Source: Piromyces finnis (Eukaryota > Neocallimastigomycota > Neocallimastigomycetes > Neocallimastigales > Neocallimastigaceae). Taken from it: 64,000 bases of DNA. Every line of letters begins with the position of its first letter. Within the stretch, counting starts at the first letter, position 1. The stretch is taken from contig MCFH01000020.1 in NCBI GenBank assembly GCA_002104945.1, positions 372,001 through 436,000 on the forward strand, given 5' to 3'. This document shows, in pieces, positions 1-13,537 of the stretch. The notes beneath the pieces are model-generated. The model saw only the letters and a list, made by a program, of their open reading frames with translations, made no database searches and was not told the DNA's origin. The translations under genes were made by a program, and so were the position numbers.

Positions 1-1109
1 GAATGACTGTCTATTCAATTCATATCTAATTAATGTATAAGATAATAAGAAAGGATATTGGCTATTCCTTTAAATATTAATATATCTTTTATATAGTCTC
101 GAGAAGGAAAAAAAGAAAGTAAGAAAGAAAAAAGCTAATTATTTTCTTTTTTATTTTGCAGTTATTATTTTTCTTTTTTAACTTTGTATTATATACCACT
201 TAATTTTTAAAAGTGAAATATTATATATTCAATATTAAAAAGTAACTAATTTTAATTATTGTTTTTCTTCATTGTATTATTTTTTCTATTGATATTTACT
301 TTATTCAAATCTATAAAAGAAAAAAAGCAATAAGTTTTAAATCAATACCTATTATATTGATTAATTACTTTTTTATTTTTATTATTTTTTTTTAAAGATA
401 AAAAAGGTACAACTTAATTTTTTACCTTTTATCATTTTTTAATAAATATTTATATTGAATTTAATATATTATTATATATTATATTTTAATATTTATTTAT
501 CATTTAAAAAAGAAGTCCATATTAAGTTAAAATTTTTTAATTTATAAAATTTAATTATAATTTTGAAATTTTATAATCATTCAATTATATTCGATGTGGT
601 TAATTAATAATTTTTTCTTCGATCATTAAAAAAAATACGATAAACTAGGATATAAAATCAAGTAGATAAAAACAATAATAATAATAATTGGAATAAGAAT
701 AATTGCTATACTATAGATGATGATAATAAATATGAATATATGGCATACACATTAAAATGATATATATTAATTAACTATCTTTTAAATATTATTGCCATAC
801 TTTAAAGGGAAAAAAAAAAAAAAAAAAAAAGGATAATGTATTTTAATTAATATTTTAAGTTTATAAAAGAATATACACTTTGCTCATCTTCCTATTATTT
901 TTTTTTTTTTTTCAATTTTTATTGATCTATTTTATTTTATTTTATGTTATTTTATTTTAATTTTAATTTATTTTGTTTTATTTATTTATTTATTTATTTA
1001 CTATTACATTTTATATAATTATATTTTAATTGTTAAATAATGATAATATTATTTAAAAAAAAAATTATTTTATATATACTAAAAATTATTTTTTTTTACT
1101 TATTTGTCA
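1..1109. other. gene-free AT-rich flank
   Basis: No credible coding sequence was seen on either strand. The stretch holds poly-A and poly-T runs (for example near 810-830 and 897-912) and short TTTA repeats near 975-1000. It lies downstream of the minus-strand TMEM33-like gene and probably contains that gene's 3' UTR and terminator, but no specific signal can be assigned. Confidence 0.5.
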
Positions 1110-2425
1110 TTAATTTTTAACTTCAACAACTGGAGTTTGAGTTTCATTTTCAGCTGGAGTTTCGGTACTAACAGGAGTTTCAGTTGTCTTTGGTTTGTTT
1201 TCTAAACGATTTAATGGGAATAAAAAGTCTTGCATAATACGAAGAACACCATAATAGGCATATTTAACACCTTTTGGAAGTGGTTTGGCATTAGCGTCAC
1301 GAGTAGTATCTGGATCAACTTTACGATCAAAGAATCTCTTGAGTTCATCCCATACATTACGAACAACTGGTGAAATGTAGTAACGCATGTAAAGGAATCT
1401 TCCATAGAAAAGAACACTTAAAAGAGTGACTTGTCTAAATATAGCAGCAATAAATACCATTGGGAAGGCGATGAAAATTTCATATTGAGCAACCTTCTTA
1501 ATAACATAAGTTTGATATTTATTGATAAAGTTATAAACCTTAACAGCTAAACCGGATTGTGGGTTTCTGGAAAGGAATTCAGAGTAAATAAAGTTAGTAA
1601 CATGGAAAGCAGAGTAAAATGCAAATGGATAAAGTAAAACTGGATTAAATACAACAATATAATAATATATTAGTATAATATAATGTATAATATATTTGTC
1701 TCCAATATACATATTGATATATGAATAGTGGATATTACATATAATTTTTATAATATTATATAGTATATATCATCTTACAGAATAAAGGCTTAATGAAAAT
1801 AAGGAAAATACCAAGAACTAAATAATGGAAGTTTTCATCTCTACATATATTTTCAAACCAAGAACTAGCAAGGTCTGGAATCTTTAATTAAATAATTAAA
1901 TATATTTTATGTATTAATTAAAATAATTAATTAAAAAAATTTGCCACTGAAAAATTAAATTTTTGGCAATACTTACACCGTGAGTCTTATATATAATTAC
2001 AGAATTACTAATAAGAACACCAACTAAAGCTTTGTAGTAACTAGAACTAAAGTTGGAATTGAATTTTGCAATAGTTGAATTAATAATGGTGTTGTATACT
2101 AAGAAAAAATTAATAATATTATAAAATAGGTATTAAAAAATTTATAGAAATATTTAAAAAAAAAAAAATAAATAAATAAAAAATTAATATATTTTACTCT
2201 GAATAATTAAAACAATAAATTTACCCATATTTTATATTTCGATTTTATATATTATATATATACATTAAAAGAAATTTCCATAATATACTTACTAACAATA
2301 ATATGACCAACAAACCATAAAAACTTCAAACTAGCAATAAGGATTGAAAGTCTAGTAATGAATTTTGGTTCCTTGTTTGCGCTTACAGTTTTTGAATTTG
2401 CATTTTTATCTTTTTTGCCAAACAT
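1110..2425 (-). CDS. TMEM33/Pom33-family ER and nuclear-envelope membrane protein (4 exons)
   Basis: Spliced model on the minus strand: 2425-2293, 2098-1977, 1881-1779 and 1639-1110, giving 295 aa with phases that agree at every junction and GT-AG introns. The start lies in MFGKKDKNANSK; hydrophobic segments follow (around LIASLKFLWFVGHIIV and LVLGIFLIFIKPLF), then the family-like LLYPFAFYSAFHVTNF and a hydrophobic stretch near VFIAAIFRQVTLLSVL. The tail is hydrophilic and Thr/Glu/Pro rich. Known family members (Pom33/Per33, Tts1, TMEM33) are reticulon-like ER membrane proteins that shape tubules and help distribute nuclear pores. The length is close to that of yeast Pom33. Family assignment rests on the central motif and topology; a pore-specific role is inferred. 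Confidence 0.8.
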
Positions 2426-5382
2426 TTTGTCTTATTATTTAAATTTTAATGTATTTTTTATTTGGATTTATTTTTAGAAAAAAAAATATTTAAATTTGTT
2501 TATTTAATTTTTATTTATTTATATTTTGGTATTGTGTATTTTTTATTTAGTTAAAAAAGCTTAGGCTTTTAAAAAAGTCTTTTCTCTATATAAATATTAT
2601 TATTATGCATATTATACATATATAAATATAATGTTAGTTATGTATTTTTTTATATTTACAAATGTTTTATATATTATAAATCATAATTTAGTAGTATTGA
2701 TATCAATTTTATAAAAAAAAAAGAGAGAGAGAGAGAAGAGAGAGAAACTAGAACTTTTTATTATTACATTAAGCTATTCAAATATATCCACACAATATAT
2801 ATATATATATATATTACATATATCACTATTAAAAATAATTTCATTTCTGATTTTTTTATTATTATTTATTTTACTAAAATTTATAAAATGAAATTAATTA
2901 AATCTTATTGTTGAATTAATATTAACGTAGTAATTTATATTTGGTATATTTATTTAATTTATTATTGTTTAGTTCATAGCCCTTCTTCGCTTTATGATGA
3001 GATAAAAAAAAAGTCTTATTTCTTTGTTAAGACTTATTTATATTATTACTTTTATACTTTTTTAAATAAAAATGGATATAACAAATAAATATAACAAAGT
3101 TCCAACTTTTCTTCTATGTACTTACTTTTATATATAAAAGATTTCTTTTATTTTTTTTAAAAGAAAAAAAGAAAAACTACTTATTTTTAACAAACAAAAA
3201 AATAAATAAAAAAAAAAATTATTTGTAAAAGAAAAATTTTTTGAATTTATTAAATTTTATGTTAATTAAAAATTTAATGTATTTTTGGTATATATATAAA
3301 TTTATTCAATATGTATAATACTAAGAAGTTTTTTTTTTTTTTTTTTTTGTTTTGTTTTTTTTTTTTTTTTTTTTGTAATTTAAATGTATTATGGCTGGTA
3401 AAAGTATCTTTTATTCATAATAAATTAAATAAAACTAATATATTAAATAAAAAAAGAAATAAGAAAATCTAAAGGTATCTCACAGTCAACCTTTTTAATA
3501 TATTTAAAATAATTGATTTCGATATAGATTAATACATAAAATCTTAAAATTATAAAAGATGATTAATATTAACTTTAACAGATAATATTAAAATAGAAAC
3601 CTATTCTTGATATTAATTATACTAAATAGAAAAAAAAAAATTCCTTAATTAAAATTTGATCATATTTAAATATAGAAATGATAATATTATTTCTCTTGTA
3701 TTCATAAATAGATATTATTATTTTTTTAATTATGTAGTTATTCATTTATTTATATTTAATGATAACATGATAATATTTTCTTTCTTTATTATTTAAAAAA
3801 GCAACACACATTAAATAAAAACTTATTTCTTCTTCTTTTTTTTTTTATTTATAATAATAATTACCTGTCAATTTTTTTATATGGATTATTCCTTTTAAAT
3901 ATATATATATTTAATTATAAATATTAATAAATGAATAAAATATAAAAATGTTTCAAACTTTATTTAATATAAAATTATAATTTATTTAACTAAAAAAGTA
4001 TATAATTATTTAATATTCATTAATATTAATTTTTATATATTTGATTATTAAATAGAACATATATTATCTATTTTAATAATATATGAAAACAAATACTTGG
4101 AAATAAAAGTAATTTCATTTCGAAACTTTTCATTTGTATAGACTCTTTTTTTTTTTAATTATTATGAATATTATAATGAAAAGAGAAATAAAAGAAATTT
4201 GATTTATTTCAATAGGTAATCTATACAGCAACAATATTTATATTAAAAATAAAATTAATCCTTACTATATGGATATTCGAATGAATAATTCAGTTTTCAA
4301 GTTTTACTTTATATTTCAAACTATTAAATAAATAGATATTTTGTATTATTAATTCATACCATTTCATTCTTTTTAAATATTACCATAATGCTACTAAAAT
4401 CTGCTTTATTTTATTATACAATAATACTCAATAATATATATAGTATAGAATACTTTTAAAGAAAAAGAAAAAAATTCACAAAAAATTTTCCTCATTCACC
4501 TTTTTTTTTTTTAAGATTAAATATTCAATGATAATATATAAATGATTTTGAAAAAAAATATAATAATAATTATAATAAAAATGATTTCACATGTTTTGTT
4601 TTAATAATGTATACAAAATATGCTATATTAAGCAAAGGGGAGATTGAAAAGGACATTCTATAGTATTTAAAGTATATTATTAATATTGCTAAACTTTAAT
4701 TTTAAAATGAAACTGTTATTAGTATAATTGTCAATACTGCTCTCATAATAAAATAACAGTGATGTTGTTGTAACTTTTATAATAATGTTTTTTTAAAAAT
4801 AAAATAGCATTTCAATTTAAAATTGTTGGAATAAATAATATTTATTCTTAAATTTCAGATAATTTTAATTTTTTATATTCTTCAATATGCTGATTAGTAT
4901 TTTGTTTATATAAATCGATGAAAGTATTTAATAAATATATAATATTTATTGAATTGTAGATTACACAATGTCTTTTAGGATTGATTAAATAATTTGGTAA
5001 TAAATCGAATTTTTGTTTTAATGGGTTTTACACAATAAATTCTTTTTTCTTTTATAATATTTCAATTGCTTTATTTCTACAAAAAAAAATTGAAATATAT
5101 ATAAATACAATCTTTAATAAAAAAAAATGTAAATAGGTTGTATTAGAAATTTTTAATTTATAATGTAAATTTAATACATTGTATCAATATGTATGTAAAT
5201 AATGTATACATTATTAAATAATAGTTTATTATATAAAAATATATATTTTATTGATATATTGATTGAAATAAAAAAAATTAAGTTTTTTATATTAATGGAT
5301 AATAGAATAAATAAAAAATAATATTTATTATTTTTCTAAAAATTAGTAAATTCAAAATCTAACATAAAAAATTAAATTTAAA
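2426..5382. other. 3-kb intergenic region with homopolymers and small hairpins
   Basis: Between two genes transcribed away from each other (TMEM33-like minus, zeta-COP plus). It holds GA-rich (about 2720-2746) and TA (about 2800-2815) simple repeats, long T runs at 3330-3374, and a small perfect stem with arms AAGTCTTA at 3011-3018 and TAAGACTT at 3028-3035. Apart from the possible gene relic at 4848-5076 listed separately, I see no coding potential and no tRNA. Confidence 0.5.
4848..5076 (-). pseudogene. orphan coding-like relic, 3' end of an unknown gene
   Basis: The minus strand reads about 60 codons with ordinary host-like composition and ends at a stop at 4848-4850 (..HIEEYKKLKLSEI, with NPKRHCVIYNS further upstream). 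Extending upstream, the frame meets stops near 5030, while another frame (KQLKYYKRKKNLLCKT) continues just after a TTTTTTTGTAG acceptor-like site near 5076. A one- or two-base frame change would join the two parts. No partner exons were found further upstream. It could be a decayed gene end or chance; no family was recognised. Confidence 0.25.
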
Positions 5383-6757
5383 ATGGATACTCATTCTCCT
5401 GTAAGTTTAATGAATAAAAAAAAAAAAAAGAAAAAGAAAAAACGAATTTTAATATTACTTTAAAGATTGTCATCACTTGAGATTTTATAGAAATATCAAT
5501 AATTTAAATTAGTAAATAAATCACAATTCAATATTAATTAACTATCCATTCCATCCTAATAAATGATATTTAAATTAAATAAAATGTATATAATTCTACT
5601 TATAAACACTTTTTTCTATTAATTATTTTTAATTAAAAAGATAAAAAAGTATAAGTTTTCTCATTTATTATGTACTTTTCACAAATGTTAAAAAAAAAAA
5701 AATTATTAATGAAAGAACAGAGAAATAAATATTTTATTCAGATAGATAAACAAAGTCGTTTATTAATAAAATTAATGTAGATATACAAACTAATAAGCTA
5801 ATAATAATAAATTAAAATTTCATTATTTCTTTTGAATTAAACAATTAATTTAAAAGTAAATTCGTTGATTTAAAAAAAATAAACAATATAAATAAATAAT
5901 TTTTCAATAATTTTAACTGAACTATCTTTTTTTATTATTATTATTATTATATTTTAACATATTTATTTATTATATGTTATATTTAATTTTAAAAAAAAAA
6001 AAAAAAAAGCTCTCTTTATATTCTGTTGATGCTTTGATTATACTCGACAGTGATGGCAAGCGTATATTAGCTAAATACTTTACACAAGATTATAAGAGCG
6101 CTAGAGAACAAACTGATTTTGAAAAGCAACTTTTCAAGCAAACCAAGAAATTAAATAGTAAAATTTATTAGAATTATATATATTGACAATATAATATAAT
6201 AACAATAACAAGAATGAATGAAATAACCTTTTTTTTTTTTTTTTAATTATTATCCTTTATTTGGTTTTAATTATAATATGCGTTTTATCAAACAAATAAA
6301 AAAATCGATAATGTTAAATGATTATATATAAATACATAAATACATAAATAGATGAATTAATTATGTATGAAGGAAAACTTGTTATATACCAAAATATTGT
6401 TGATGTTTTCATATATGTTATCGCTAATCAATATCAAAATGAATTAATGTTATGCAATTTTATGACTTCTTTCATTGATGCTTTAAATATTTTATTAAAG
6501 TAATATATCATTATAAAATATAATAATAACATATTATCTTAAATATTAACTAAATCAAATTAAGGGTAAAAAACAATAATATTAACGTGAATATTCTTGA
6601 TTATATATAAAATAATATATTAATAACAAAGGAATCAAGTAGAAAAAAGAGTTATTATGGATAACATGGATGTTGTTTTCTTATGTATTGATGAATGTTT
6701 AGATGAGGGGTATATACTTATATAAATATAATTTTAAAAAAAGTTTTTTTTTTTACA

Positions 6758-6797
<40 letters not shown>

Positions 6798-6964
6798 TAT
6801 TTTAACATTATAAAAGTATTATACTTGATAATGATGCAACTCAAATATCAAGCCGTGTTTCCAAAAAAGCAAATAACGGTGATACTATGAATCTTTCTGA
6901 ACAATCCTTTACTCAAGCATTCTTTAATGCTAGAGATCAAATTGCTCGTTCACTCTTAAAGTAA
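5383..6964 (+). CDS. RET3: coatomer zeta subunit (zeta-COP), 5 exons
   Basis: Exons 5383-5400, 6010-6157, 6352-6499, 6632-6709 and 6817-6964 join in consistent phase to 179 aa, the usual size of zeta-COP. The product starts MDTHSP and then matches the family closely: SLYSVDALIILDSDGKRI, the YQNIVDVFIYVIANQYQNE block, LLKNQVEKRVIMDNMD and DECLDEGIILDNDA. Zeta-COP is the small longin-fold subunit that pairs with gamma-COP in the COPI coat for retrograde Golgi-to-ER traffic. Exon 1 carries only 18 coding bases. A 22-base stretch at 6565-6586 has splice-like borders, but including it would break the frame; skipping it restores the conserved sequence. It is convergent with the Nup160 gene downstream. 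Confidence 0.93.
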
Positions 6965-7660
6965 AATAATATATAACATTACTTGTTGATAAAAAGAAAA
7001 TAATCAAAACCAGTACAAATTTCAATATACAATATATATAATAATAATTTATAATTATAATCAATAATTAATTTTATGCAATTATAAAAGAAATAGAAAT
7101 GTTTTAAAGTTAATAAAAAAAATAAAACAAATAATTATTATTCAATAAACTAGCTAAAAATAAAATGTCACAAATATATATTACTTTTAAAAACTAATAA
7201 AGTATATAATATAAAAAATATATATTATATAAAAAATAAATAAAAATAAAAATAAAAATAAAATAAACATATTATATATTGTGTGAATATTAATAACTAT
7301 TATTTAGTAATATTATATATATGTATATATATTACTTAAAATAAAAATGAAAGCAATGTTTTCATATATTTCTCAAAATATAATACATGTGTGTGTTAAT
7401 TGTAAATTGTTATTTTTTAATTTCTTTTTATTATAATTCATATATTAAAAAAAATTGTTATAATAAAACACTATAATAAAACATAAATAAAAATAATGTG
7501 CTTTTTCTAATAATTAAAAAGAAAAAAAAAAAAAAAAGATGTGTGATTGAAAAAATATAATAATAATAGTTTTAAAAAAAAATAATAATAAAAATTTCTA
7601 AAAAGAAATATAAATAAAAAAGTAATATTATTTTTTTTTTTTTTTTTTTTTTTTTTTGAA
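6965..7660. other. convergent intergenic spacer
   Basis: Tail-to-tail spacer between the zeta-COP stop and the Nup160 stop. It holds only AT-rich sequence with a poly-T run at about 7630-7657 and an AAAAT repeat near 7240-7262. It probably contains both 3' ends. No gene was seen. Confidence 0.5.
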
Positions 7661-10600
7661 TTAATCATATTTGACTTGAATACTTTTTTTAATTAAATTA
7701 ATGTATTCAGTGAATATCTTTTTATCTTCAAAATCTTTTTCACTTCTTTCTTCCATTATGCATATTAATTGATCAATAACTGTATATGGGAACCATTTTT
7801 CGTTTCTCTTAGTTACATCCATCTAAAAAAAAAAAAAATTAAATAAATAAATATATAAAAATAAATATTTTAATAATTAATAATAATTCATCAATTCATT
7901 ATTATTATTTATCAAAAAACTATCAAAAAATGTTTTATATTTACATTATTGATTAATTTTATAGTAAATAAGGCAGCTTCCTTAATTCTATTATATTTTA
8001 TATATATTCTAATTAAATCTTCTGGGAAATGATTCTATAGGTTATTAATATAAAAACAGCATTAAATAATATATCAGTTAACCATTTTTTTTAATCCAAA
8101 TTATAAAAAAAAAAAAACCAAATTTACCATAAATGGTTCTATTAACCATTCTGGAACTTCTGATGTAACACAGGTTTCTAAGAATTTTTCAATGACAACC
8201 TTATGATAACGATAATAATTATCTGTTGAGTCATGAAGGTCTAAGAATTTCTTTAATAATTCATGGAAATCAACAGTATTATTCATTACAGATGCCTTTC
8301 TTCCTTGGCTGGCTTCTCCTCTATTTAATAAAATATTATTTTCATCCTTTTGTTTTATTCCTTCTTGTGTAGCAATAGCCTTCTTATAATTATAAATGGT
8401 AACATTATTAGAACTACCATCTCGAATAAATAGTTGTTTTGGAAGATTAATTGTTGGAGAGACCTTCTTTTCACGCTTGTCATCATCCTTTGTTTTGTTC
8501 ATTCCTTCTTTACCATTTAAAATCTTTTCGAAATAATCAGTAATGTAGTTACTATTTGAATTAACAATCATATACGAAGATTTAACATATTGTAATAATA
8601 AGTTTTGGAATATAATAGATAAATCAAAACCATATAACAATGAAAATGATATAGCAGTATCATATTTTCCTAAAGAAATATACAAAGTTACTGCATCTAC
8701 TGGATCTAATGATAAAACTATAAAAAATAATAAATTTAATTTACTGTAAATATAATTAATTATGCTTTTTCATCTATATTTAATATTTACTTGAAATTTC
8801 GCTTTCCTTATGATTTTTTGATAACTCAAGCTTTGATAATGATAGATAATATTCTTTTTTTATATCAAGTAAACTTATATTAACTAATTAAAATATTTAA
8901 ATTTTCAAATAAAAAAAAAAAATCAATAAAGCATTTCATTTAATAAAATTTTACTTAACTTATTAATAAAATATAAATAATATTAGTATTTATATATTAA
9001 TTACCATTTCTAACAATTCCATCACTCTTAGCTTCATGCTAAGTTACATAAATATAAATATATATATATATAACATTATAATTAGTAAACCAAATGTTGA
9101 TATTAATAAATTATATATAAAAAATTAAAAGAAGAATAAAGAGATTACATCAATAATAATATATTGATTTTTCTTGTCAACTAAAGATAATGCGTTTAAA
9201 GCAATTAATAATGCTTTTGATTGTTCAACAAGTAATGTCTTGAATGAATTTTCTAAATTTCCAGTTTTACAACATTTGTAGAGTCTTTGAGCATATTTAT
9301 ACATATATAATGCAGCTAAATATAAAATATATAAATATTAATATTTAAATGGTAATAAAATTAATTCAAAAATTACAAAATAATTATTAATAATAATTGC
9401 ATACCTTTTCTATATGAACTGTTATAAATTAAATAAGAATAGAGGATTTTATTATAATTTGGTGTAGATAATAAATTGGTAGATTCTTTGATTTGGTTGT
9501 TTAATATATTTTCAATATCCTCTTTACAACCACTAAAATTGAATTTAAATAATAAAGTTTGATCATTTTCACATATTTTTATTACAAATTCTTTAAGTAA
9601 TTGTTTTTTTCTAAATAACCAAATTGATTTAAAAAAAAAAAAGAAAAGAAAAGAAATAATAATAATAATTGTAATATATAAATCAGTATTACAGATAGCT
9701 TTTTTCTTGGTAAATGTAAATCAATTTTCAAAATTTATTGTTAATAATAAATAGTATATACCTTTCAGGATCCATTATATTCTGTACAACTAAAAATGCT
9801 TCTTCAAAGTTTAATGTATTCAAATGGCAATTAAATAATACAAACATTAAATCATCCTTTATTGAAATTTTTATATAATAGAATTATTAGTTTTGTTTTA
9901 CCAACCATTTTTAACTATTCTATTATTAATTTTATATTTAGAAAAGTAGTCTAAAAAAAAATAATATACTTTTGACTTATCCTCTTTCATATGTAATAAA
10001 GAAAGCTTTGCAAATTTTTCTATTGGTTCATACAATGGTTTAATATTTTGATATAAATGCATGATATATTGATAATATTGAAATGAGTTTTCTATAGTTA
10101 ATGGTAAGAAAGTATAGATGGATGAATCAACTGTTTTAGAGACTATAATTAAAAAAAAAAAAAATTAGCTATTATATTTTATATATAATAAAACGAAATA
10201 TTTATTTTTATACTAAAATAAAAATTTTTTAACTATTTACCGAATGCAGAACCAGCTTTTTCGAAATAATCTTCTGAACTTTCAATATCATTAGATATCA
10301 AAGAAATAATACCTTGTAAAAGGAATATACATGATGAATTCATAGATGGTAATAATTCTCTCAAGTAATGAATTGACTTTGTACTATGTTGAATTAATTG
10401 AATAATAAATGATATTAATGGTGAATTAAATATATATTCTTTTGAATACCATGATAAATTAAGAGTATCAAGATATCTATGAGAATAATCATAAATAATA
10501 TCAAGAAAAGATATAGATTGTTTAACTAAATCACTTGGGTATAATGAGAAATAATTTGTTAATGCTAAAGAATCGGAAATATTAGATAAAGTTTTTTCTT

Positions 10601-13537
10601 CGCTATTTTCATTCTTTTCTTCTTCGCTATATTTAACTAATGATAAGATGGAAGAATATATTAATCGGAATAAAAGAGAATCATTAGTATGACTTAAAAC
10701 TGCTTTATCAATATTTATATCCATATTTATTTTATTTATATTGAAATAAGAAAGGATATATGTTATTTTTTCATTATCCATTTCAATATCATTATTATTA
10801 ACTTCTCTTTTAATGGAATTTTTAGAAGTATTTCCTAAACTTAAATTTTTAAGAATATTTAATTCCTTTACTTTTTCATCACCACTTAAATCTAAATCAT
10901 TTTCATTGGAGTATTCGGAAGCCCATTTCAAAATGATAAGAGCATGTAAATAAGACTTACAACGATATATAGAGTTAAGGTATTCAAAATGACCAATATC
11001 AGAATTAAACATTTTCATTCTCTGTGTTTCAATGGTGTTTTTATTGAAACTATTTTTCTTGCTCATCACATATAATGCGATTAAAACAATAAAAAGATGG
11101 AAACATAAATGATAACGAGCATTTATTACTTCCTTTACATTTACAGAAATTAGCTGTGCTAAATAAGTTATATAACTTTTACTAATTCTTCCATCATTAT
11201 TTCTTAATTCATTTTGAATTGCATTTTCTAATGGTATTGTTTTTTCATCTTGATCATTTAAAATGCTAAATATATATTCAATACATCCTTTAATATCTTT
11301 TAACTTTCTTATTTTTCTCAAAAAATTTTCATTTCCTTCAAGATAATCCCAATAAATATTTTCTACTAAACTTTCTAATTGAATTGAAGACTTGCATATA
11401 CCTACAATAACATCTCTAGTGAACTGTTGGATATTTAAAGTCGAATTTTTTAAATTTCTGCTTGAATTATTTATTCCAAATTTTTCAAATGAAGAATTAT
11501 TTTTATAAAGCTGATCAACTGCAGAAAGGAATAAAGACATACTAGAACTTACATTATGATATAAATTTTTTTTATTAAGATCTGTTATAGAGAAAAGATA
11601 TTGTAATTCCATAATCGAATGTTTATTAATTAAAGCATTGTAGAAAATTTCAGATGTGTCACATAAATTGATAGTAGTTATATATGCTTTTTTTATCAAA
11701 ATAAACATAGGAATATTAATCTTACCAATATTTTCTTGAGAATATTGTAAAAATGAAACAAATTTATTTTCATTTTCATATTCTATTACACAATAATATA
11801 AAAATTTTTTATATTCTTTTTCAACTGTAGCTTTATCAGAATAATTAATTGCATTAGAACTAATTTTTTCATTAATACAATTTACAATACATTTTTTAAT
11901 ATATTTCAATCCTATATGTTTTAATTCGGTTTGATCAATATAAGTAGCAATACTTGATTCCTCAGAATATTTCATCAATGCATAATATAAAATTGAAAGT
12001 GAAAATCTATTAATGTTAAATATATAATTCAAATAATATTCTTTAATTAATTCAATTGAATCTTGTTCATCTTCTTCATTGTCATTATTGCAATAGGATG
12101 GCATAGATGGAATATCATTAATATCTGAAATTAATGAGAAATTTGAAAAAGATAAAGTAGATAAAGAATTTGACAACCCTTTAGTATTATCAATATTTAT
12201 AATAGTTTCTTTTATTTTAGAATTAAATTCAATAGAATTTTCTGAAACTGATTTCTTACTACTTATAATACTATCAGAATTTTCAATAATATTATTTGTT
12301 ATTAAAGGAAGCCATATTTCTGGACAATAACTTTTAAAATTACTACTTAATTTATTGTTTTCACCTAAATATAAGTATTTTATAATGCTTTTATCAAAAG
12401 TATCTTTTTGTTCAACCCATAATACAAAATGATTGTTAATATAAGTAATTTGAAAAGTATTTATAAAAACTTTTTTTTTCTCATTAATTGAAACTGCTTC
12501 AATAATAGGTAATAATATGTCATCTGCATTTAAATTCACATTTTCATTTTGATCTATTATCATTTTAAATATGTGAAATTCATTTCCTAATAATATGCAT
12601 AAATTAAAAGAAGTGTATTCGTTATTGTCATCAGTGTATAAATCATAAATGCTGATATATTTTTTTGAGGTGCTTACTGTTGGTTTCATCAATTCTTTAT
12701 TAAATATGAATTTCAAATTTTCATTTAAAACATATAAAATATTATTAAATAATACTATAATATAAATTTTATTGTTATATTTTATATATGAAAGGTCTTG
12801 TAAAACATCGGTAGACATATTATTTGTGATGAATTTTGAAAAATTTCTTAAAATTGAACTATTTAAATTTTGTTTTTTTTCAATTATTGAATCATCTTTC
12901 AAATAAATGAATTTAAATAATATATGTATGTATATAAAAATTAATTATTAACATATTATATCAAATCAAAAAATTATACTTTTCTATAATAAAATAATTT
13001 TTAATTATAAAAAAAAGTAATTATAAAAAATAATAATAATAATAATAGTTCATTTACAGTAATATAATTACCTTTTAATTTTCTTATTGTTATTATTTCA
13101 TTTAATGTTGTTGTAATAATAAAATTATCCTGATCTATTATTTTAAAAAGTTGAACTTGTTGTTTTTGAATTGATTTAATATATAGATTTTGTAAATTAA
13201 TTTCCCTTGATTTAATGTTAATTGTATACTTAAAAATGATACCATCATTTGAAAGTAAAAACATGTATACAAGGCTATCATTTTCATCCTCCTTAAATTG
13301 AATATTATCTCTCATATTCTTTGGTAAATTAATTTTATATGTTATATAATCTGTCAAAGTAGGAGCCAATTGAATTTCAAGATGAGTATTATATAATTTC
13401 CAATATATGTACACATATTGATTTTTAAGGTTCAACTGAACTACAGAAGAATTTGACAATCTTCTTTTATTGAATATATATTCCTGGTCATCTTTATTGA
13501 ATAAATAAGAAGATGATTCTTTAAATGTAAATGCCAT
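7661..13537 (-). CDS. NUP160: nucleoporin Nup160/Nup120, Y-complex scaffold (11 exons)
   Basis: Minus-strand exons 13537-13072, 12895-10241, 10142-9970, 9856-9762, 9610-9405, 9315-9149, 9038-9005, 8883-8791, 8717-8128, 8034-7945 and 7822-7661 join in phase to 1576 aa. The N-terminal third looks like the family beta-propeller (MFLLSNDGIIFKYTI; HFVLWVEQ). The helical C-terminal half matches Nup160: YFEKAGSAFG, SFQYYQYIMHLYQ, LFNCHLNTLNFEEAFLVV, ILYSYLIYNSSYRKAALYMY, DPVDAVTLYISLGKYDTA, EVPEWLIEPF and the final WFPYTVIDQL block. Nup160/Nup120 forms an arm of the Y-shaped outer-ring complex of the nuclear pore. The start is the ATG at 13537, because a longer reading would begin with TTG. Exon 2 (2655 nt) is very AT-rich and Asn/Ser rich; exon 7 has only 34 nt. 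Confidence 0.88.

Noticed and set aside
2983-3040. C/D-box snoRNA (ATGATGA followed by a stem)
   Set aside because: An ATGATGA word is present, but no D box or terminal stem is placed correctly; the stem at 3011-3035 is a simple hairpin.
6565-6586. possible 22-nt exon in zeta-COP
   Set aside because: Including it breaks the frame to the next exon; direct joining of 6499 to 6632 restores the conserved LLKNQVEKRV.
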